The position numbers were made by a program, and so were the translations under genes. The notes under the pieces are model-generated. The model searched no databases. It was given only the letters and a program-made list of their open reading frames with translations, and had not been told where the DNA came from. Shown here in pieces: positions 11,181-23,055 of a DNA stretch of 64,000 nt. Origin of the DNA: Hyperoodon ampullatus (lineage: Eukaryota > Chordata > Mammalia > Artiodactyla > Ziphiidae); assembly GCA_949752795.1 (NCBI GenBank), contig OX457074.1:31419980-31483979 (forward strand), written 5' to 3'. Position 1 is the first letter of the stretch. Each line of letters begins with the position of its first letter.

Positions 11181-11932
11181 CAGCCAGGACGTGCTCCGCC
11201 GGGAGGGTCAATCGAATGTCACCAACATACACTGGGGAAAACAAACGTCTCCCCAGCGGGTGGGAAAGGCCGCCTGCCTCAGAAACCTCAACACAACTGA
11301 GGAGGGGCCTCTGAGGGGCACAGAGGCAGCAGGGCCCAGAGAAGCCCAGTGGGCACATGGTGTATCGAGTCCTGGCCAGCGGCTGGGCAAGGGGGTCCCA
11401 CAGGGGGTCAAGAGAGATGCGGTCACCAGAGGGGGGTTCTCTCTGCTGACGTGAGGTTAGTGCACCGGGACTGAAGACTATGGGACCCTAATCCTGCTTC
11501 TCAGGAATGGGAATCCCAAATAAGGGGACACATACACGTAGGCTCCATTATGGGAAGGAGAAATCCCTCACTCAAGCGAGGAATTCCTCACTCAAACTAC
11601 AGTTTACACATCAGTGTCTTATGGTTTGATTACTGAGTCCTTCTCTGGGAGAAACATGCTACAGTAAGTTCACCAAAATAACGCTGCACCGCGAGGTCTC
11701 CTGGAGCCCCGCCAGCCACGCACACCCTCCTGTCACCCCAACATCTTCCACCCAACAGGATAAGTTGAGCCACAGGACGCTGGCCCCCAGGACACCCTTC
11801 CCCTTCCCCCGGACCTGGACAGCTGTGCTCAGGGCTTCCTGCTCTTTACAGCATCTGGCTCAGTCTTCCCGGCTCCCTAAACTGACTATGGACCCCAAGG
11901 AGAAAGGCAGCCCCGGCCCCCCAGGAGCGCAC

Positions 11933-12145
11933 CCTTCCTGTAGAAGATCATGCCGGCGCGGCAGCCCCGCAGGGTCTTGTGGGTGGTGGTGGACACCACG
12001 TGGCAGTGCTCGAAGGGGGAGGGCACCACGCCGGCTGCCACCAGCCCGCTGATGTGGGCCATGTCGGCCATGAGATATGCCCCGTTGTCGTCAGCGATCT
12101 CACGCAGCCGGGCATAGTCCAGGTTCCGGGAGTAGCAGCTGGTCC
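11933..12145 (-). CDS. SHMT1: SHMT1 exon 7 with PLP lysine (residues 201-271)
   Basis: 213 nt, the largest coding exon, with acceptor CAG at 12146-12148 and donor GTGCGC at 11927-11932. It carries most catalytic residues: S203 (TSCYS), D228 and H231 ([10 protein letters not shown]) and K257 in [13 protein letters not shown], the Schiff-base lysine. It is flanked by short introns 6 and 7. A longer frame running through intron 6 is read-through and is not coding. Confidence 0.96.
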
Positions 12146-12529
12146 CTGAGACGGCAAGGGTGACACAGTCAGCTTGAGGGCAGAGCCGCCTCGGTTGGGC
12201 ACAGTGTCTGGAAGCCGGCCTTGCCCCCTCTAAGGCCTGAGGATGGAAACGAGGGACGCCTGCAAATCCCGCCTGTGCCAAAGGCGACCCCCTGCTCTCT
12301 GCCCGTGTTGCGTGGCTGGGGCGGCCCCTGGCCATTACCAGCCCAACTAGGCAGGGGCCAACATGTCCAGATGCTTCTAGGGAACAGCGCAGGACTAACG
12401 GTCCTGAGAGAAAAGGAAATAGACCCAAGCAGCTCAGCTGCGTGGCAGAAACCAGCAGCGAGTGAGGACAGGGTGGGAACAGCACACAAGCTTGTTTGAC
12501 AGGGGCTGGGGCCCCGTCGGGCTCCTCAC

Positions 12530-12611
12530 CTGCAATGATGAGCTTCGGGTGGAAGAGGCGGGCATTCTCCTCCAGCTGGTCATAGTTGATGTAGCCGGTG
12601 TCGGGGTTCAC
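12530..12611 (-). CDS. SHMT1: SHMT1 exon 6 (residues 174-200)
   Basis: 82 nt, with acceptor CAG at 12612-12614 and donor GTGAGG at 12524-12529. It encodes [20 protein letters not shown] followed by HPKLIIA. Phase 0 at the upstream side, phase 1 downstream. Confidence 0.95.
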
Positions 12612-13843
12612 CTGTGGACAGCACGGAGACGGGGGCTTGGGCCACTTCCTCCTGCCCGGCTGTCGAGGGTAAGAGGACTCCCTCCACCTGCCCAGAGCTC
12701 TTTGCTGCCCTCGCGGCCAACCAGGGTTTGAGGGCGAGACGGGGCACAAGCGCTTAGGCAACCAGGCATCATGGCTCTCGGACAGGATGCCCTGGGGGTC
12801 CTGGGGGAAGAGCAAGCCCTGCTCCTGACTCGCCGCAGAAGGAACCAGAGGGACAAACACGCAGCACGTGTGCAGGTGCAAAGGCCCCGCTGCCTCACCC
12901 CATGTCCGTCTAGTCCAGACACATGAGGCGAAAAGAAGAGAGAAAGGCTCGGGGACCCAAAGGCCACCCAGGCCGACACTACTCGGGCACTTCGATTGTG
13001 CACCACGAGGGCCTGGGCACCAAAGGTGAGCCCCTTAGAACCAGTAATGGATCAGCAAGGCCCCCGGATAGAGAGCTGAAAAACAAAGGTCAATTATATT
13101 TGTGTGTATATATATATAAGCAGGAAAAAATAGAAAACGAAATTTTAATGTCATTACATTAGTTTCGAAAAACTGTAAAATATTTAACAAAAGATGAACA
13201 AGACCTCTGCACAAAGCACTATTGAGAAAAACTTAAAAACACCTAAAAAGAGTAATTAAGGCAGCGTGTGCTTGCAGGATGATCTGACGGACAGAACTGA
13301 GCCCAGAAGCAGAATCCCTTGTGCTGGAAGGCCACCCGCATGGTGAGGACGGGGGGCCCTGCAGGAAGGAGGCCTTCCGGTCACAGCACTAGGCCAGGTG
13401 GGTGCCCACCTGTCACCTGGGCGCCGACCTCACCCCATACACAGAAATCCCTTCCCAGCAGACCAGGGATCCATATGCAGCATGTAAAACACAAAACTTT
13501 TTTTTCTCGGAGTGGCGGGGGGGAACACATTTCTTAGTAATTTCAGTTTATTAAAGTTGTGTTAAAGCACTTGTGCTGGGGAGTGGGTATAACCACAGAG
13601 GGGTCGCTGTAGGGAGACTTTAGGGGCAAGGGAGCCCCTGGGGATGAGGTGGTTGGAAGCCCCTGCCCTCAGTGGGGGTAGGATTCAGGTTGGGTGGGTG
13701 CCCTTTCCAAATGAAAAAGGTGCCTACAGCTTAGCACAGTTACAGAGCTCACGTGAGACGGCGCTGGGAGCAGCTGAAGGATGCTCTGGGGCTTTGTTTC
13801 AAGGGCGTGAACCGGTTCCTCCCCAGTCACCTGCACTCGGTGA

Positions 13844-14305
13844 AAACTGTTGTCTTTTTTTTTTTTTGCGGTATGCGGGCCTCTCGCCGTTGCAGCCTCT
13901 CCCATTGCAGAGCACAGGCTCCGGACGTGCAGGCTCAGCGGCCATGGCTCACGGGCCTAGCCACTCCACGGCATGTGGGATCTTCCCGGACCGGGGCACG
14001 AACCCGTGTCCCCTGCATGGGCAGGTGGACTCTCAACCACTGCGCCACCAGGGAAGCCCTTGAGTGTCATTTTGATTTTTTTATTTTATTTTATTTTTTG
14101 CAGTACCCGGGCCTGTCACTGTTGTGGCCTCTCCCGTTGCGGAGCACAGGCTCCGGACGCGCAGGCTCAGCGGCCATGGCTCACGGGCCCAGCCGCTCCA
14201 CGGCCTGTGGGATCTTCCCGGACTGGGGCACGAACCCGTGTCCCCTGCATCGGCAGGCGGACTCTCAACCACTGCGCCACCAGGGAAGCCCGAAACTGTT
14301 GTCTT
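13844..14305 (-). repeat. Two CHR-2 SINEs inside one target-site duplication, intron 5
   Basis: Two minus-strand CHR-2 elements lie in tandem (13857-14059 and 14077-14291), separated by a short non-SINE stretch and an (ATTTT)n tail. 'aaactgttgtctt' occurs before the left one (13844-13856) and after the right one (14293-14305), so one TSD encloses both. Confidence 0.85.
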
Positions 14306-14579
14306 AATAAAAAATCAACAGCTGACCCACAGTAAAAAATTGGACATAATTCTAAAAAAGTTTTAAAAGAGATTGATTACCAAAAAAAAAAAAAAAATCT
14401 GTTGCTACTCTCTCCCTCCACATTTTGCTTTTTAAATTTGTGGGATTTTTTAAAAAGGTTTTTTGTATCTTTTTAAATCTTGAAAATTCAACAATACAAC
14501 AGCTCCTGGAGGGATTCACAGGCATTCGTCACAAACTACAGAGGGGCCAGAGCAGCAACAGGGAGTGGAGAGATTCCTG

Positions 14580-14681
14580 CTGCTGTTCCTCTCTCTGCCC
14601 GTGTGGGGCGACTGCCGGGAGGTGACAGTCCTGCTGTTCCTCTCTCTGCCCGTGTGGGGCGACTGCCGGGAGGTGACAGTC
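14580..14681. repeat. Perfect 51-bp tandem duplication in intron 5
   Basis: The 51-base unit starting 'ctgctgttcctctctctgcc' at 14580-14630 is repeated without a mismatch at 14631-14681. It is GC-rich, intronic and not part of a recognised repeat. Confidence 0.95.
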
Positions 14682-15530
14682 CCGCAGAGAGGGCAGGGGC
14701 TGGGGAGGGACCTGGCAGGGAGGCAGCCCGGTGGGCAGACGAGGGAACCCGCTGGCTGGATTTTTCGAAGAGCAAAGTTAGCTCAGCGAGCGTAGTGCTG
14801 CGCGGCTGCCGTGGCTCGGTCGGGGGCGGGGGCCACGTGGAAATGACCAGGAACGGCCATTCGACAAGAAACACCAGAGACGGGTCCGGACACAAGGAAG
14901 CAGCACCCTGTGCACAACCGCACCACAAGCCACGATGCAGGTTACCTGCTGTCCACCCCACTCTGGTCATCCCTGTTGATAAGCCGCCACGCCTCTGCGA
15001 GCCCACCAACCTTACACGTGGTTTTTGACCACACTGTTTGTGATGACGAGGGCCGGTCCCATGCTGGGCACAGGTGGGTATTGGGTGCAGCTGGGTGAAG
15101 TCAGGTCTGGCGGGGGCGGGGGTGTAGACAGAGGCTACTCTCACCATGCCAGGCGTGGGTGGCCGCACAGCCCCGGCTCTAGCTCCCCAGCTGCAGGGAC
15201 TCGGCCGGCGTGGAGGGCTGTGTGCTGGGGCCACCCCTGGGGGGTCTGTTTGTCACCCCCTCTCCCCGGTTCTGGACCAGCCAGCACCCCGACTGCGGCT
15301 GAAAGCCCTGGGCAGTCGCCTCCCCGCCCGTCTCCCTGCGCCTCAGCTCAGCCCCTAGCACTCCGTCCCCTGCAAGCCCTGAGCGCCCGAGGGTCCCCAG
15401 GGCAGGGAAAGGACAGTGGCACGGGTACTTCCGGAGGTGCCCGGGAACGAAGCTCCATATTCCCATGGGCGCACCCAGTGCTGGAGGCTTTGAGAACAGG
15501 CTGTGGAGCTGCGGAGAGACGCACTTGTAC

Positions 15531-15691
15531 CTTGTAGGGCATAGATTCGAAAAAGATGGACGTAGCAGAGACCTTCTTCTTGTTGGTCATGAACCCATGG
15601 GTCAGGTGGCCCCCATCGGGCAGGTCCAGGCCCATGATGCGGCCATGGGGCTCCACCAGGGCTGTGTACACCGCGAAGTTTGCTGGGGAGC
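15531..15691 (-). CDS. SHMT1: SHMT1 exon 5 (residues 120-173)
   Basis: 161 nt, with acceptor CAG at 15692-15694 and donor GTACAA at 15525-15530. It encodes [20 protein letters not shown] through FFESMPYK. The GGHLTHGF motif provides H148, which stacks on the PLP ring. Confidence 0.95.
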
Positions 15692-15949
15692 CTGGAGCGG
15701 GCAGACCAGGGAGGTGTGATTACTCCTGCCCACAAGGCCGTCGACCAGGGTGGCCAGAACAGGCCTGGCCACGATGCACTCCTCTGGCCCCAGGTGCCCC
15801 TGGTGGGGACATTCAGAGATGGGGGCTGCCCGGGAGGCGCTCATGCAGCTAGCAGCCGAGGGCGATAGGGGAAGACCCCAAGCCCAGCGGGATCCCCAGG
15901 AGGCTGGCAGGAAGGGGTCTGCCCAGGCCTGTCTGGACGTGGTGACTAC

Positions 15950-16065
15950 CTGAGTAGGGTTGGACATTGACTCCCCAGCCCTGGGGGTCCAGGCCATAGA
16001 CCTGCAGCGCTCGCTTCTGACAGAGGACCTCCAGCTCGTCGATGAATTCCGTCCCGCCGTAGTAC
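15950..16065 (-). CDS. SHMT1: SHMT1 exon 4 (residues 81-119)
   Basis: 116 nt, with acceptor CAG at 16066-16068 and donor GTAGTC at 15944-15949. It begins [12 protein letters not shown] after completing R81 and ends [11 protein letters not shown]82/Y83 lie at the active site of the neighbouring subunit. Confidence 0.95.
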
Positions 16066-16489
16066 CTGCGGGGAAGGCAGGGGACGTGAGCCCACGCAGC
16101 CCACGTCTGCACTGAGGACGGAGGAGCAAGGGTGAGAATGCACACCCTGAACCCACACGACAGCTTCCGCCAGCGCCCAGGGGGCTGTGTCTGCCCATCT
16201 GTAAGGAGGGGCGGATGGACCTTAGGGACACTGGCATGGCTGTGTGATCACCTATGTAAGGTGCCTACAGGAGTCAATTCACAGGGGCGGGGTGGGGAAA
16301 AGTGGTTGCATTCTAATAAAATTTTACTTTTGGTTGAGTAATTCCATATCAAAATTTATCATGCATTTGTATTTTTTATTATTTGTATACTAATACTTGT
16401 ACTAACTCAATCCAGAAGAAAATTTTAACACTTAGGCCTTGTGGTCACAAACAGCTTTAAAAATTTTAAACTAAACGTATATACATTTT

Positions 16490-17475
16490 TTGAGTATAGT
16501 GAAAACCACGTAACATAAAATTTGCTGTCTTAACCATTTTCAAGCATTCAGTTCAGTAGTGTTACATTGACAGTACGTTCACGTTGCTGTGGAACAGATC
16601 TCCAGGACACTTTCATCTTGCAAACCTGAAACTCTGTACCCACTGAATAGCAGCTCCCCACCCCCTCCTGCCCCTGGAATCCACAGTTTTACTTTGTTCT
16701 GACAATTCCAGGAACTTCATCTACGTGGAATCATATAGTATTTGTCTTTTTGTGACTGGTTTATTTCATTGAGCATAACGTCCTCAAGGTTTATCCATGT
16801 TGAAACAAGTGTCAGGGTTTCCTTCTTTTTTGAGGCTGAAGGACATTCCAGTGTATGGATGGACCAGTTTGTGTATCCACTCATCCATCAGTGGACACTC
16901 AGGTTGCTTCCACCTTTTGGTGCTTGTGAATAATACTGCAATGAACATGGGTGTACAAATATCTATTTGAAGTCCTGCTTTCAACTCTATTGGCTAAACA
17001 CCCAGGAGTGGGATTGCTCGGTCATATGATAGTTCTATTTTTAGTTATTTTTAGGACCCTCCATACTGTTTTCCATAGTGGCAGCACCGTTTCACATTCC
17101 CACCAACAGTGCACGAGGCTTCCAGTTTCTCCACATCCTTGCCAACAATTGTCATTTTGTTTTTTTGATGGTAGCCATCCTAGGGGGTGTGAGGTGGTAT
17201 ATCACTGTGTTTTTTGTTTGTTGTTTTTTTGCGGTACGCGGGGCTCTCACTGCTATGGTCTCTCCCGTTGCCGAGCACAGGCTCCAGACGCGCAGGCTCA
17301 GCGGCCATGGCTCATGGGCCCAGCCGCTCCACGGCATGTGGGATCTTCCCAGACCGGGGCATGAACCCGTGTCCCCTGCAGGCAGACTCTCAACCACTGT
17401 ACCACCAGGGAGGCCCTCACCATGGTTTTCATTGGCATTTTCCCGATGGTTAGCGATGCTAAACATCTTGCGTAT
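16490..17475 (-). mobile_element. L1 3'-end fragment (antisense to window) in intron 3, split by a SINE
   Basis: It reads as the reverse complement of the 3' part of an L1 element: 'catagtggcagcaccg'-like, 'cccaccaacagtgcacgagg' and 'ctccacatccttgccaacaa' are standard antisense L1 ORF2 sequence. It is interrupted by a CHR-2 SINE at about 17223-17416 and resumes with 'ttttcattggcattttcccg'. Confidence 0.8.
17223..17416 (-). repeat. CHR-2 SINE inserted in L1, intron 3
   Basis: T-rich left end, then 'gcggtacgcggggctctcac' through 'ccaccagggaggccc' on the plus strand, i.e. the reverse complement of CHR-2. It splits the L1 fragment and is therefore younger than it. Confidence 0.9.
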
Positions 17476-17897
17476 GCCTGTTGGCCAGAGTTACTGTTTC
17501 ATGGGTACAGAGCTTTGCTTCCACAAGATGAAAAAGTTCTGGAGATGGATGGTCACCATATCGAGAGTGTACTTAATGTCACTGAAGTTTTCACTTAAAA
17601 ATGGTAACTTTTACGGTATGCGTCCTCACAACACTTCAGACACCAAACGTGTGGGGTTTTTTTCCCTCACACCGACCAGCTCTGACAACCCTGTTGCCCT
17701 ACAGTTCAGTTCTGGCCTAGCTGCCCCGAGTTAGCGCCAGACCTACAGGACCTGCAAGGTTCGGGCCCCCCCATTCCGTGTGATGAGCCTGGGGTTCCTG
17801 TAACACCCCCTTAGGTCCAGCAATTGCTAGAAGGACTCACAGAACTCAGGGCGGCACTTTACTTACTGTTCCCGGTTAATTATAAAGGACACAACTT

Positions 17898-18266
17898 GGG
17901 CTTCCCTGGTGGCACAGTGGTTAAGAATCCGCTTGCCAATGCAGGGGACAAGGGTTAAAGCCCTGGTCCGGGAAGATCCCACATGCCGCGGAGCAACTAA
18001 GCCCGTGCACCACAGCTACTGAGACTGCACTCTAGAGCCCGCGCACCACAACTACTAAGCCCGTGTGCCACAACTACTGAAGCCCGTGCGCTTAGAGCCC
18101 GTGCTCCTCAACAAGAGAAGCCACCGCAATGAGAAGTCCGCGCACCGCAACAAAGAGTAGCCCCTGCTATCCGGAACTAGAGAAAGCCCGCACACAGCAA
18201 TGAAGACCCAATGCAGCCAAAAATAAATAAATAAAATAAATTTTAAAAATAAATAAATAAATAAAA
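17898..18266 (+). repeat. CHR-type SINE, long form, intron 3
   Basis: Head 'gggcttccctggtggcacag', multiple 'caactactga' segments, (AAAT)n tail. It is flanked by the direct repeat 'taaaggacacaact' on both sides, a clear TSD. Confidence 0.93.
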
Positions 18267-18941
18267 TAAAGGACACAACTCAGGACAAATGAAGAGATGC
18301 ATGGGCAGGGTATGGGGAAGGGGCTTGGAGCTTCCACGCTGCCCCCCAGGCGCCACCCTCCCAGCACCTTGATGTGTCCGCCAGGCAGCACGGTCCCCAA
18401 GCCCCGCTGCTCAGGGTACTATGACGTCTGACTGGTGAGATCGGCTGCCACGACTGACTGGGTCTCCAGCTCTCCAGTCAGGCCACCAGCCCCCATCCCG
18501 AAGCGCTCGAGGGGCCACCAAGTGCCACCCCCTTAACCCACACTAGGTTCGGTGGGGAGGGCTCATCGTGAGTAACAAAAGCTGCTCAAGGGATCTGGGA
18601 GCTGTGTCGGGAATGGCACAAAGCCCCGATACCCTTCTACCATACTCTTGGGGTCCACAGAATTGAACACTTTACCTGAGGGAGACTGAACGGCACACAT
18701 ATTACATCTCAATAAAACTGTGATAGAAAATAAAAACCAGAACTTTGTTTTTCAACTTGTATCAGGCAGCTGTTAATGCTAGATCAATATTATTTTCAAA
18801 TATTAACTCTGATCACTAATAATGTTCCAAAAGGTTAACTGACGTTACTAACAAAACATGAAAATGAAAATGGTTAATAATCACCTCTTAAAAGAGTATT
18901 TTACCATGAATAAATGAGTTAACTATCTACACACCTATTTA

Positions 18942-18943
<2 letters not shown>

Positions 18944-18982
<39 letters not shown>

Positions 18983-19172
18983 GGTACACGGGCCTCTCAC
19001 CGTTGTGGCCTCACCCGTTGCGGACCACAGGCTCCGGACGCACAGGCTCAGCGGCCATGGCTCACGGGCCCAGCCGCTCCGCGGCATGTGGGATCTTCCC
19101 GGACCGGGGCACGAACCCGTGTCCCCTGCATCAGCAGGCGGACTCTCAACCACTGCGCCACCGGGGAAGCCC
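18944..19172 (-). repeat. CHR-2 SINE with long poly(T) end, intron 3
   Basis: Reverse complement CHR-2 with about 37 T at its left end. TSD 'cctatttaagtttt' is on both sides. The long uninterrupted tail and clean TSD suggest a young copy. Confidence 0.93.
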
Positions 19173-21068
19173 CCTATTTAAGTTTTTAACAACAGTCTTA
19201 TTTGGTTCAGGGAAGGAAGTGAGAACCACAGAACTAATCTTACAGCTGAAAGAGGCTTCGCGGACTGATCTGGAGGGTCCCTTCTGCCTCACACTCCCTG
19301 CTCTGTGACCCAAAGGGCCTGGTCTCCCACAGCTTGCGGGAGAGCAGCCCACGCCAGGGACAGAGCTGTGGACTGGAAGGATGTCAGGCTGCACCATTTT
19401 CCAGGGGAGCAAAGACAGGACGGGATCTGAGGTCACTGCAAGTCTCCCACAGAGGCAGCTGGGAGGGGAGCTGTGGCAGGAGCCACGTGGCAACAGGGCC
19501 CATAGGACTGAAGCAGCCTCCTTCACATATTCTCCAATTCCTTATCTGAAAAGGGGTGAGCATGCTTACTTTGTGGTCGGGCTGTGGATACCTAAAAATG
19601 AGGGCATGTGACCACGCTTCACACTGCTAAAATGTGAGAAAATGAGGCTCGGGGGTGAAGAAAGTCAGAGAGTGCTCAGGGAGAGGCAACGCGGTCCCGG
19701 CTGCTGTCCCTCCCCACCCCGACTTTCCCCTCCATCCCCTCCTCCCCCCTGCCCCCACCTGCCCTGGCGCCCCATTCTGTTCTGAGCTAGGGATTCGGTT
19801 TTGGCCTGGGATCCAAGCCACGATCTTCAAGTCGACTTGACCCTCCAGAGCGGATGCCCCTCACTCATGTCGCCATGGGAACAGGGCTGGGGGGGTACTG
19901 CTGTGGCCATGGCACCCTCAGCCCCAGCAGGAAGCAGCAAGGCTTCTGTACCACACCTCTCTGCAGAGGCACCTAAGCATCTTCTACAAGGTCAGCTGTA
20001 AATGCCGGAACCCCCGGGGCAGCCTGGGGTTTGGAGTGTGTGTGGTTTTCCAACATCAACGGCCAATTCTCGGACACCAACTAGGTGCCCAGTGATTCCA
20101 CTCGGTTCCAACACTGATCACCCAGAGTCAGCACGGACCCACAGGCTGAGGGCTCAGGCCCACAAGTCTACCCCCAACTTCAGACATCAGGAGAAAGTCC
20201 CCGGTCACCAGGCCACCCGCACTGCTGCCCAAGGTGGCTACAAATTCTGGGGTGCTCACAACCCCCTCAGGTTGGGTAATTCACTGGAGCAACTCGGGAC
20301 TCAGGAAAGTGCTTTACTTATGATCACTGGTCTATCACGAAGGACTCACCTTGGGAACAGCTGAATGAAGGAGATGCGTGCGACAAGGTAAGGGAGGTGT
20401 GTGAGCCACAACCACTGCCCTCTGGCTGCCCCGCCCTGCCCCTCCCAGGGGGTTGGGTGTCGGAGGGCCAAAAGTGCTGACCCTCTAATCAGTGTAGAAT
20501 GGCATCTCCACTCCAAGGTGACCCTCCCTTTTCCGTGTCCTTTGGGACACAAGTGTACAAATTTGCAAAAACCTCGTGTTAAATTCTGGAAACACCATCT
20601 TTGCCTGATGATGACTGTAATAAAAACCAAAAATGAATATGACTTCTTGTGGTTCTCAGGGTGAAGGAGTTGACTGAAATCACTGGGTAGGTAAATCCAG
20701 CATTGAAAATGCAGAAACGCTTTCTAGTATGAGAGGTTATCTTCATTTCGGGGTCCCCTTCCTGCTACGGATGCAATTCCCCACACAACCTTCCACTAAG
20801 CACTGACATTCCTCTGGAGGTTCAGCCACAGCCGGCAGCTGCACCTTCGGGCCTGGCTGTTATTCCAGAAAGGCCCCAGGGGGATGGTTCCAACGGACCC
20901 CGACTATCCTGCCCTGACAGCATTGGTGCTGCCACCCTCTGGGAATTTTAAGAGAGGAAACAGAAGGCCCCACTGTTGAGAACCTGGCTGTTTGCTGAAA
21001 TTTCCACAGTTTTAGACTCCATCCTGATTTCACTGCCTCGGAGGCAGGCCTGGATGACACTCACGTAC
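19173..21068. other. SHMT1: Intron 3 sequence, no recognised feature
   Basis: Mixed-composition intronic DNA. I see no coding exon, no SINE and no conserved motif beyond weak ancient-repeat similarity. Confidence 0.6.
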
Positions 21069-21214
21069 CTTTGGCCCGGGTACCCCTCGGAGTACTTGTT
21101 GGTTAAGCAAGAACCCAGGGCCTCCAGAACAGCCCGGCTGGCAAAGTTCTCTGAGGCGATCAGCTCCAGTCCGACCCTCTGCCGGTTACTCTCCTTCTTA
21201 ATGATGCTGTACAC
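21069..21214 (-). CDS. SHMT1: SHMT1 exon 3 (residues 33-80 and part of 81)
   Basis: 146 nt, with acceptor CAG at 21215-21217 and donor GTACGT at 21063-21068. It encodes [35 protein letters not shown] and [11 protein letters not shown]75 is the proposed general acid/base. It is separated from exon 4 by the 5-kb intron 3. Confidence 0.95.
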
Positions 21215-21524
21215 CTGACGAGAAGAAAACAGGCGCTGAACACTGGGACGTTTCAGTTGAACGTTTTGCTCTGATCAAAGCTATAACCAAGTAAAGAGAA
21301 GAGACACTATTACACACTCATACTCTGCCCTCAGAAGCCGAGCATAACCGGACTAAGGTGATTCCCACAGCACCTAAGGAACAGAGGAAATCTTCCTCAA
21401 AGCTTTTACCACCTGGCAAGGAATTAATAGGAAATGAATTAAGGAAAACAAAATGATGGAAGAGAAGATGATCCTTAAAACACATATCCCACAGAATTTT
21501 AAATTCTATAACATCTTGTTCTTT

Positions 21525-21727
21525 TTTTTTTTTTTGCGGTATGTGGGCCTCTCACTGTTGTGGCCTCTCCTGTTGCGGAGCACAGGCTCCGGACGCGCAG
21601 GCTCAACGGCCATGGCTCACGGGCCCAGCCGCTCCATGGCATGCGGGATCCTCCCGGACCGGGGCACGAACCCGTGTCCTCTGCATCGGCAGGCGGACTC
21701 CCAACCACTGCACCACTAGGGAAGCCC
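21525..21727 (-). repeat. CHR-2 SINE, intron 2
   Basis: Poly(T) followed by 'gcggtatgtgggcctctcac' to 'actagggaagcccc'. TSD 'atcttgttctttt' is on both sides. Confidence 0.93.
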
Positions 21728-21814
21728 CCATCTTGTTCTTTTCATCCCTACAGTTCGCCAAGTTTTCCCTCCTGAACCTTGTTCCTTGCTCCCCTTCCTT
21801 AAAATAAAAGATGT

Positions 21815-22050
21815 TTAGATAAATCCACAGAGACAGAAAATAGACCAGTGGTTGCCTAGGGCTGGGAATTTGGGGGTGGATGGGGTGACTGCTAATGGGT
21901 TTGAGGTTTCTTTTTGAAGGGATTAAAAGGTTCTAAAAGTGATCGTGAATACTCTAAAAACCACTGAATTGTGTACTTTAAATGGGTGACTCGTATGGTA
22001 AGTGCATTCACTCATCTCACATATAAAGCTGTTGTAAAAATACGTAAATA
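21815..22050 (+). mobile_element. L1 3'-UTR fragment, intron 2
   Basis: 'tagaccagtggttgcctagg', 'ctgggaatttgggggtgg' and 'attgtgtactttaaatgggt' are typical of the sense 3' UTR of older mammalian L1 elements. Confidence 0.65.
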
Positions 22051-22076
22051 AAAGATGCTTCTAGAAATACTCCTCT

Positions 22077-22306
22077 GGGGCTTCCCTGGTGGTGCAGTGG
22101 TTGAGAGTCCGCCTGCCGATGCAGGAGGGGACACGGGTTCATGCCCTGGGCCGGGAAGATCCCACATGCCGCGGAGCGGCTGGGCCCGTGAGCCATGGCC
22201 GCTGAGCCTGCGCGTCCGGAGCCTGTGCTCCGCAATGGGAGAGGCCACAACAGTGAGAGGCCCGTGTACCGCAAAAAAATAAAAAATAAAAATAAATAAA
22301 TAAAAC
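22077..22306 (+). repeat. CHR-2 SINE, intron 2
   Basis: Sense CHR-2 from 'ggggcttccctggtggtgca' to a mixed A/AAAT tail. TSD 'gaaatactcctct' is on both sides. Confidence 0.93.
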
Positions 22307-22592
22307 TGAAATACTCCTCTGAATGTAAGGAAAAACGTAAGGTCAAATCTCAATGACCGGCCGGTCCCCCTTCCCTCGGGAGCAGCCAGCACAGTGCTCT
22401 GCACCTCGCAGAAACTCAAATATTTAAATTTACCCTCAAAGGACTTTTAGCCACTTTGCAGCCACTGCCTATAAATCCGCCCTCTTACCCGAACCACAAG
22501 GCTGTCCCAAACACGGTTTATTTCTAGTGAGAACTAGAGGTCTGAACAAGGGCCTCCAACATCAGAACACCCGAGAGGACCCGCAGCCTCAC

Positions 22593-22707
22593 CTCCATGT
22601 CGCAGTCTTTCAGGGGCTGCGCCAGCATCTTCTCATGCGAGGACCACAAGTTGGCATCCATGGGGGCTCCATTGACGGGAGTCGCCATCGCGCTGGTTCA
22701 GAGTCGC
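22593..22707 (-). CDS. SHMT1: SHMT1 exon 2 with start codon (residues 1-32)
   Basis: The acceptor TTTTTAG ends at 22708, followed by 19 nt of 5' UTR (22689-22707). ATG is at 22686-22688 and the donor GTGAGG at 22587-22592. The coding part encodes [20 protein letters not shown] followed by [12 protein letters not shown], aligned residue for residue with the human N-terminus. There is no mitochondrial targeting sequence, in keeping with the cytosolic isozyme rather than SHMT2. Confidence 0.94.
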
Positions 22708-22750
22708 CTAAAAATGGGAAAACTTCCAACATTAAACTCAGTCACAGCTT

Positions 22751-23055
22751 GGGGCTTCCCTGGTGGTTCAGTGCTTAAGAATCCGCCTGCCAATGCAGGG
22801 GACACGGGTCGAGCCCTGGTCCGGGAGGATCCCACATGCCGCGGAGCAACTAAGCCCGTGCACCACAAGTACTGAGCCCGCGTGCCACAACTACTGAAGC
22901 GCGCGCGCCTAGAGCCTCTGCTCTGCAACAAGAGAAGCCACTGCAATGAGAAGCCCGTGCACGGCAACAAAGAGTAGCCCCTGCTCGCCGCAACTAGAGA
23001 AAGCCTGTATGCAGCAACGAAGACCCAACGCAGCCAAAAATAAATAAGTAAAAAA
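22751..23055 (+). repeat. CHR-type SINE, long form, intron 1
   Basis: It starts only about 45 bases upstream (in transcript sense) of the exon 2 acceptor. Head 'ggggcttccctggtggttca', tail 'ccaaaaataaataagtaaaa'. TSD 'ctcagtcacagct' is on both sides. It is antisense to SHMT1. Confidence 0.93.

Noticed and set aside
11886..12881. 331-codon minus-strand open frame
   Set aside because: It joins SHMT1 exons 7 and 6 through intron 6 by chance. The splice sites and phases at 12145/12530 are clear and the intervening residues match nothing in SHMT1.
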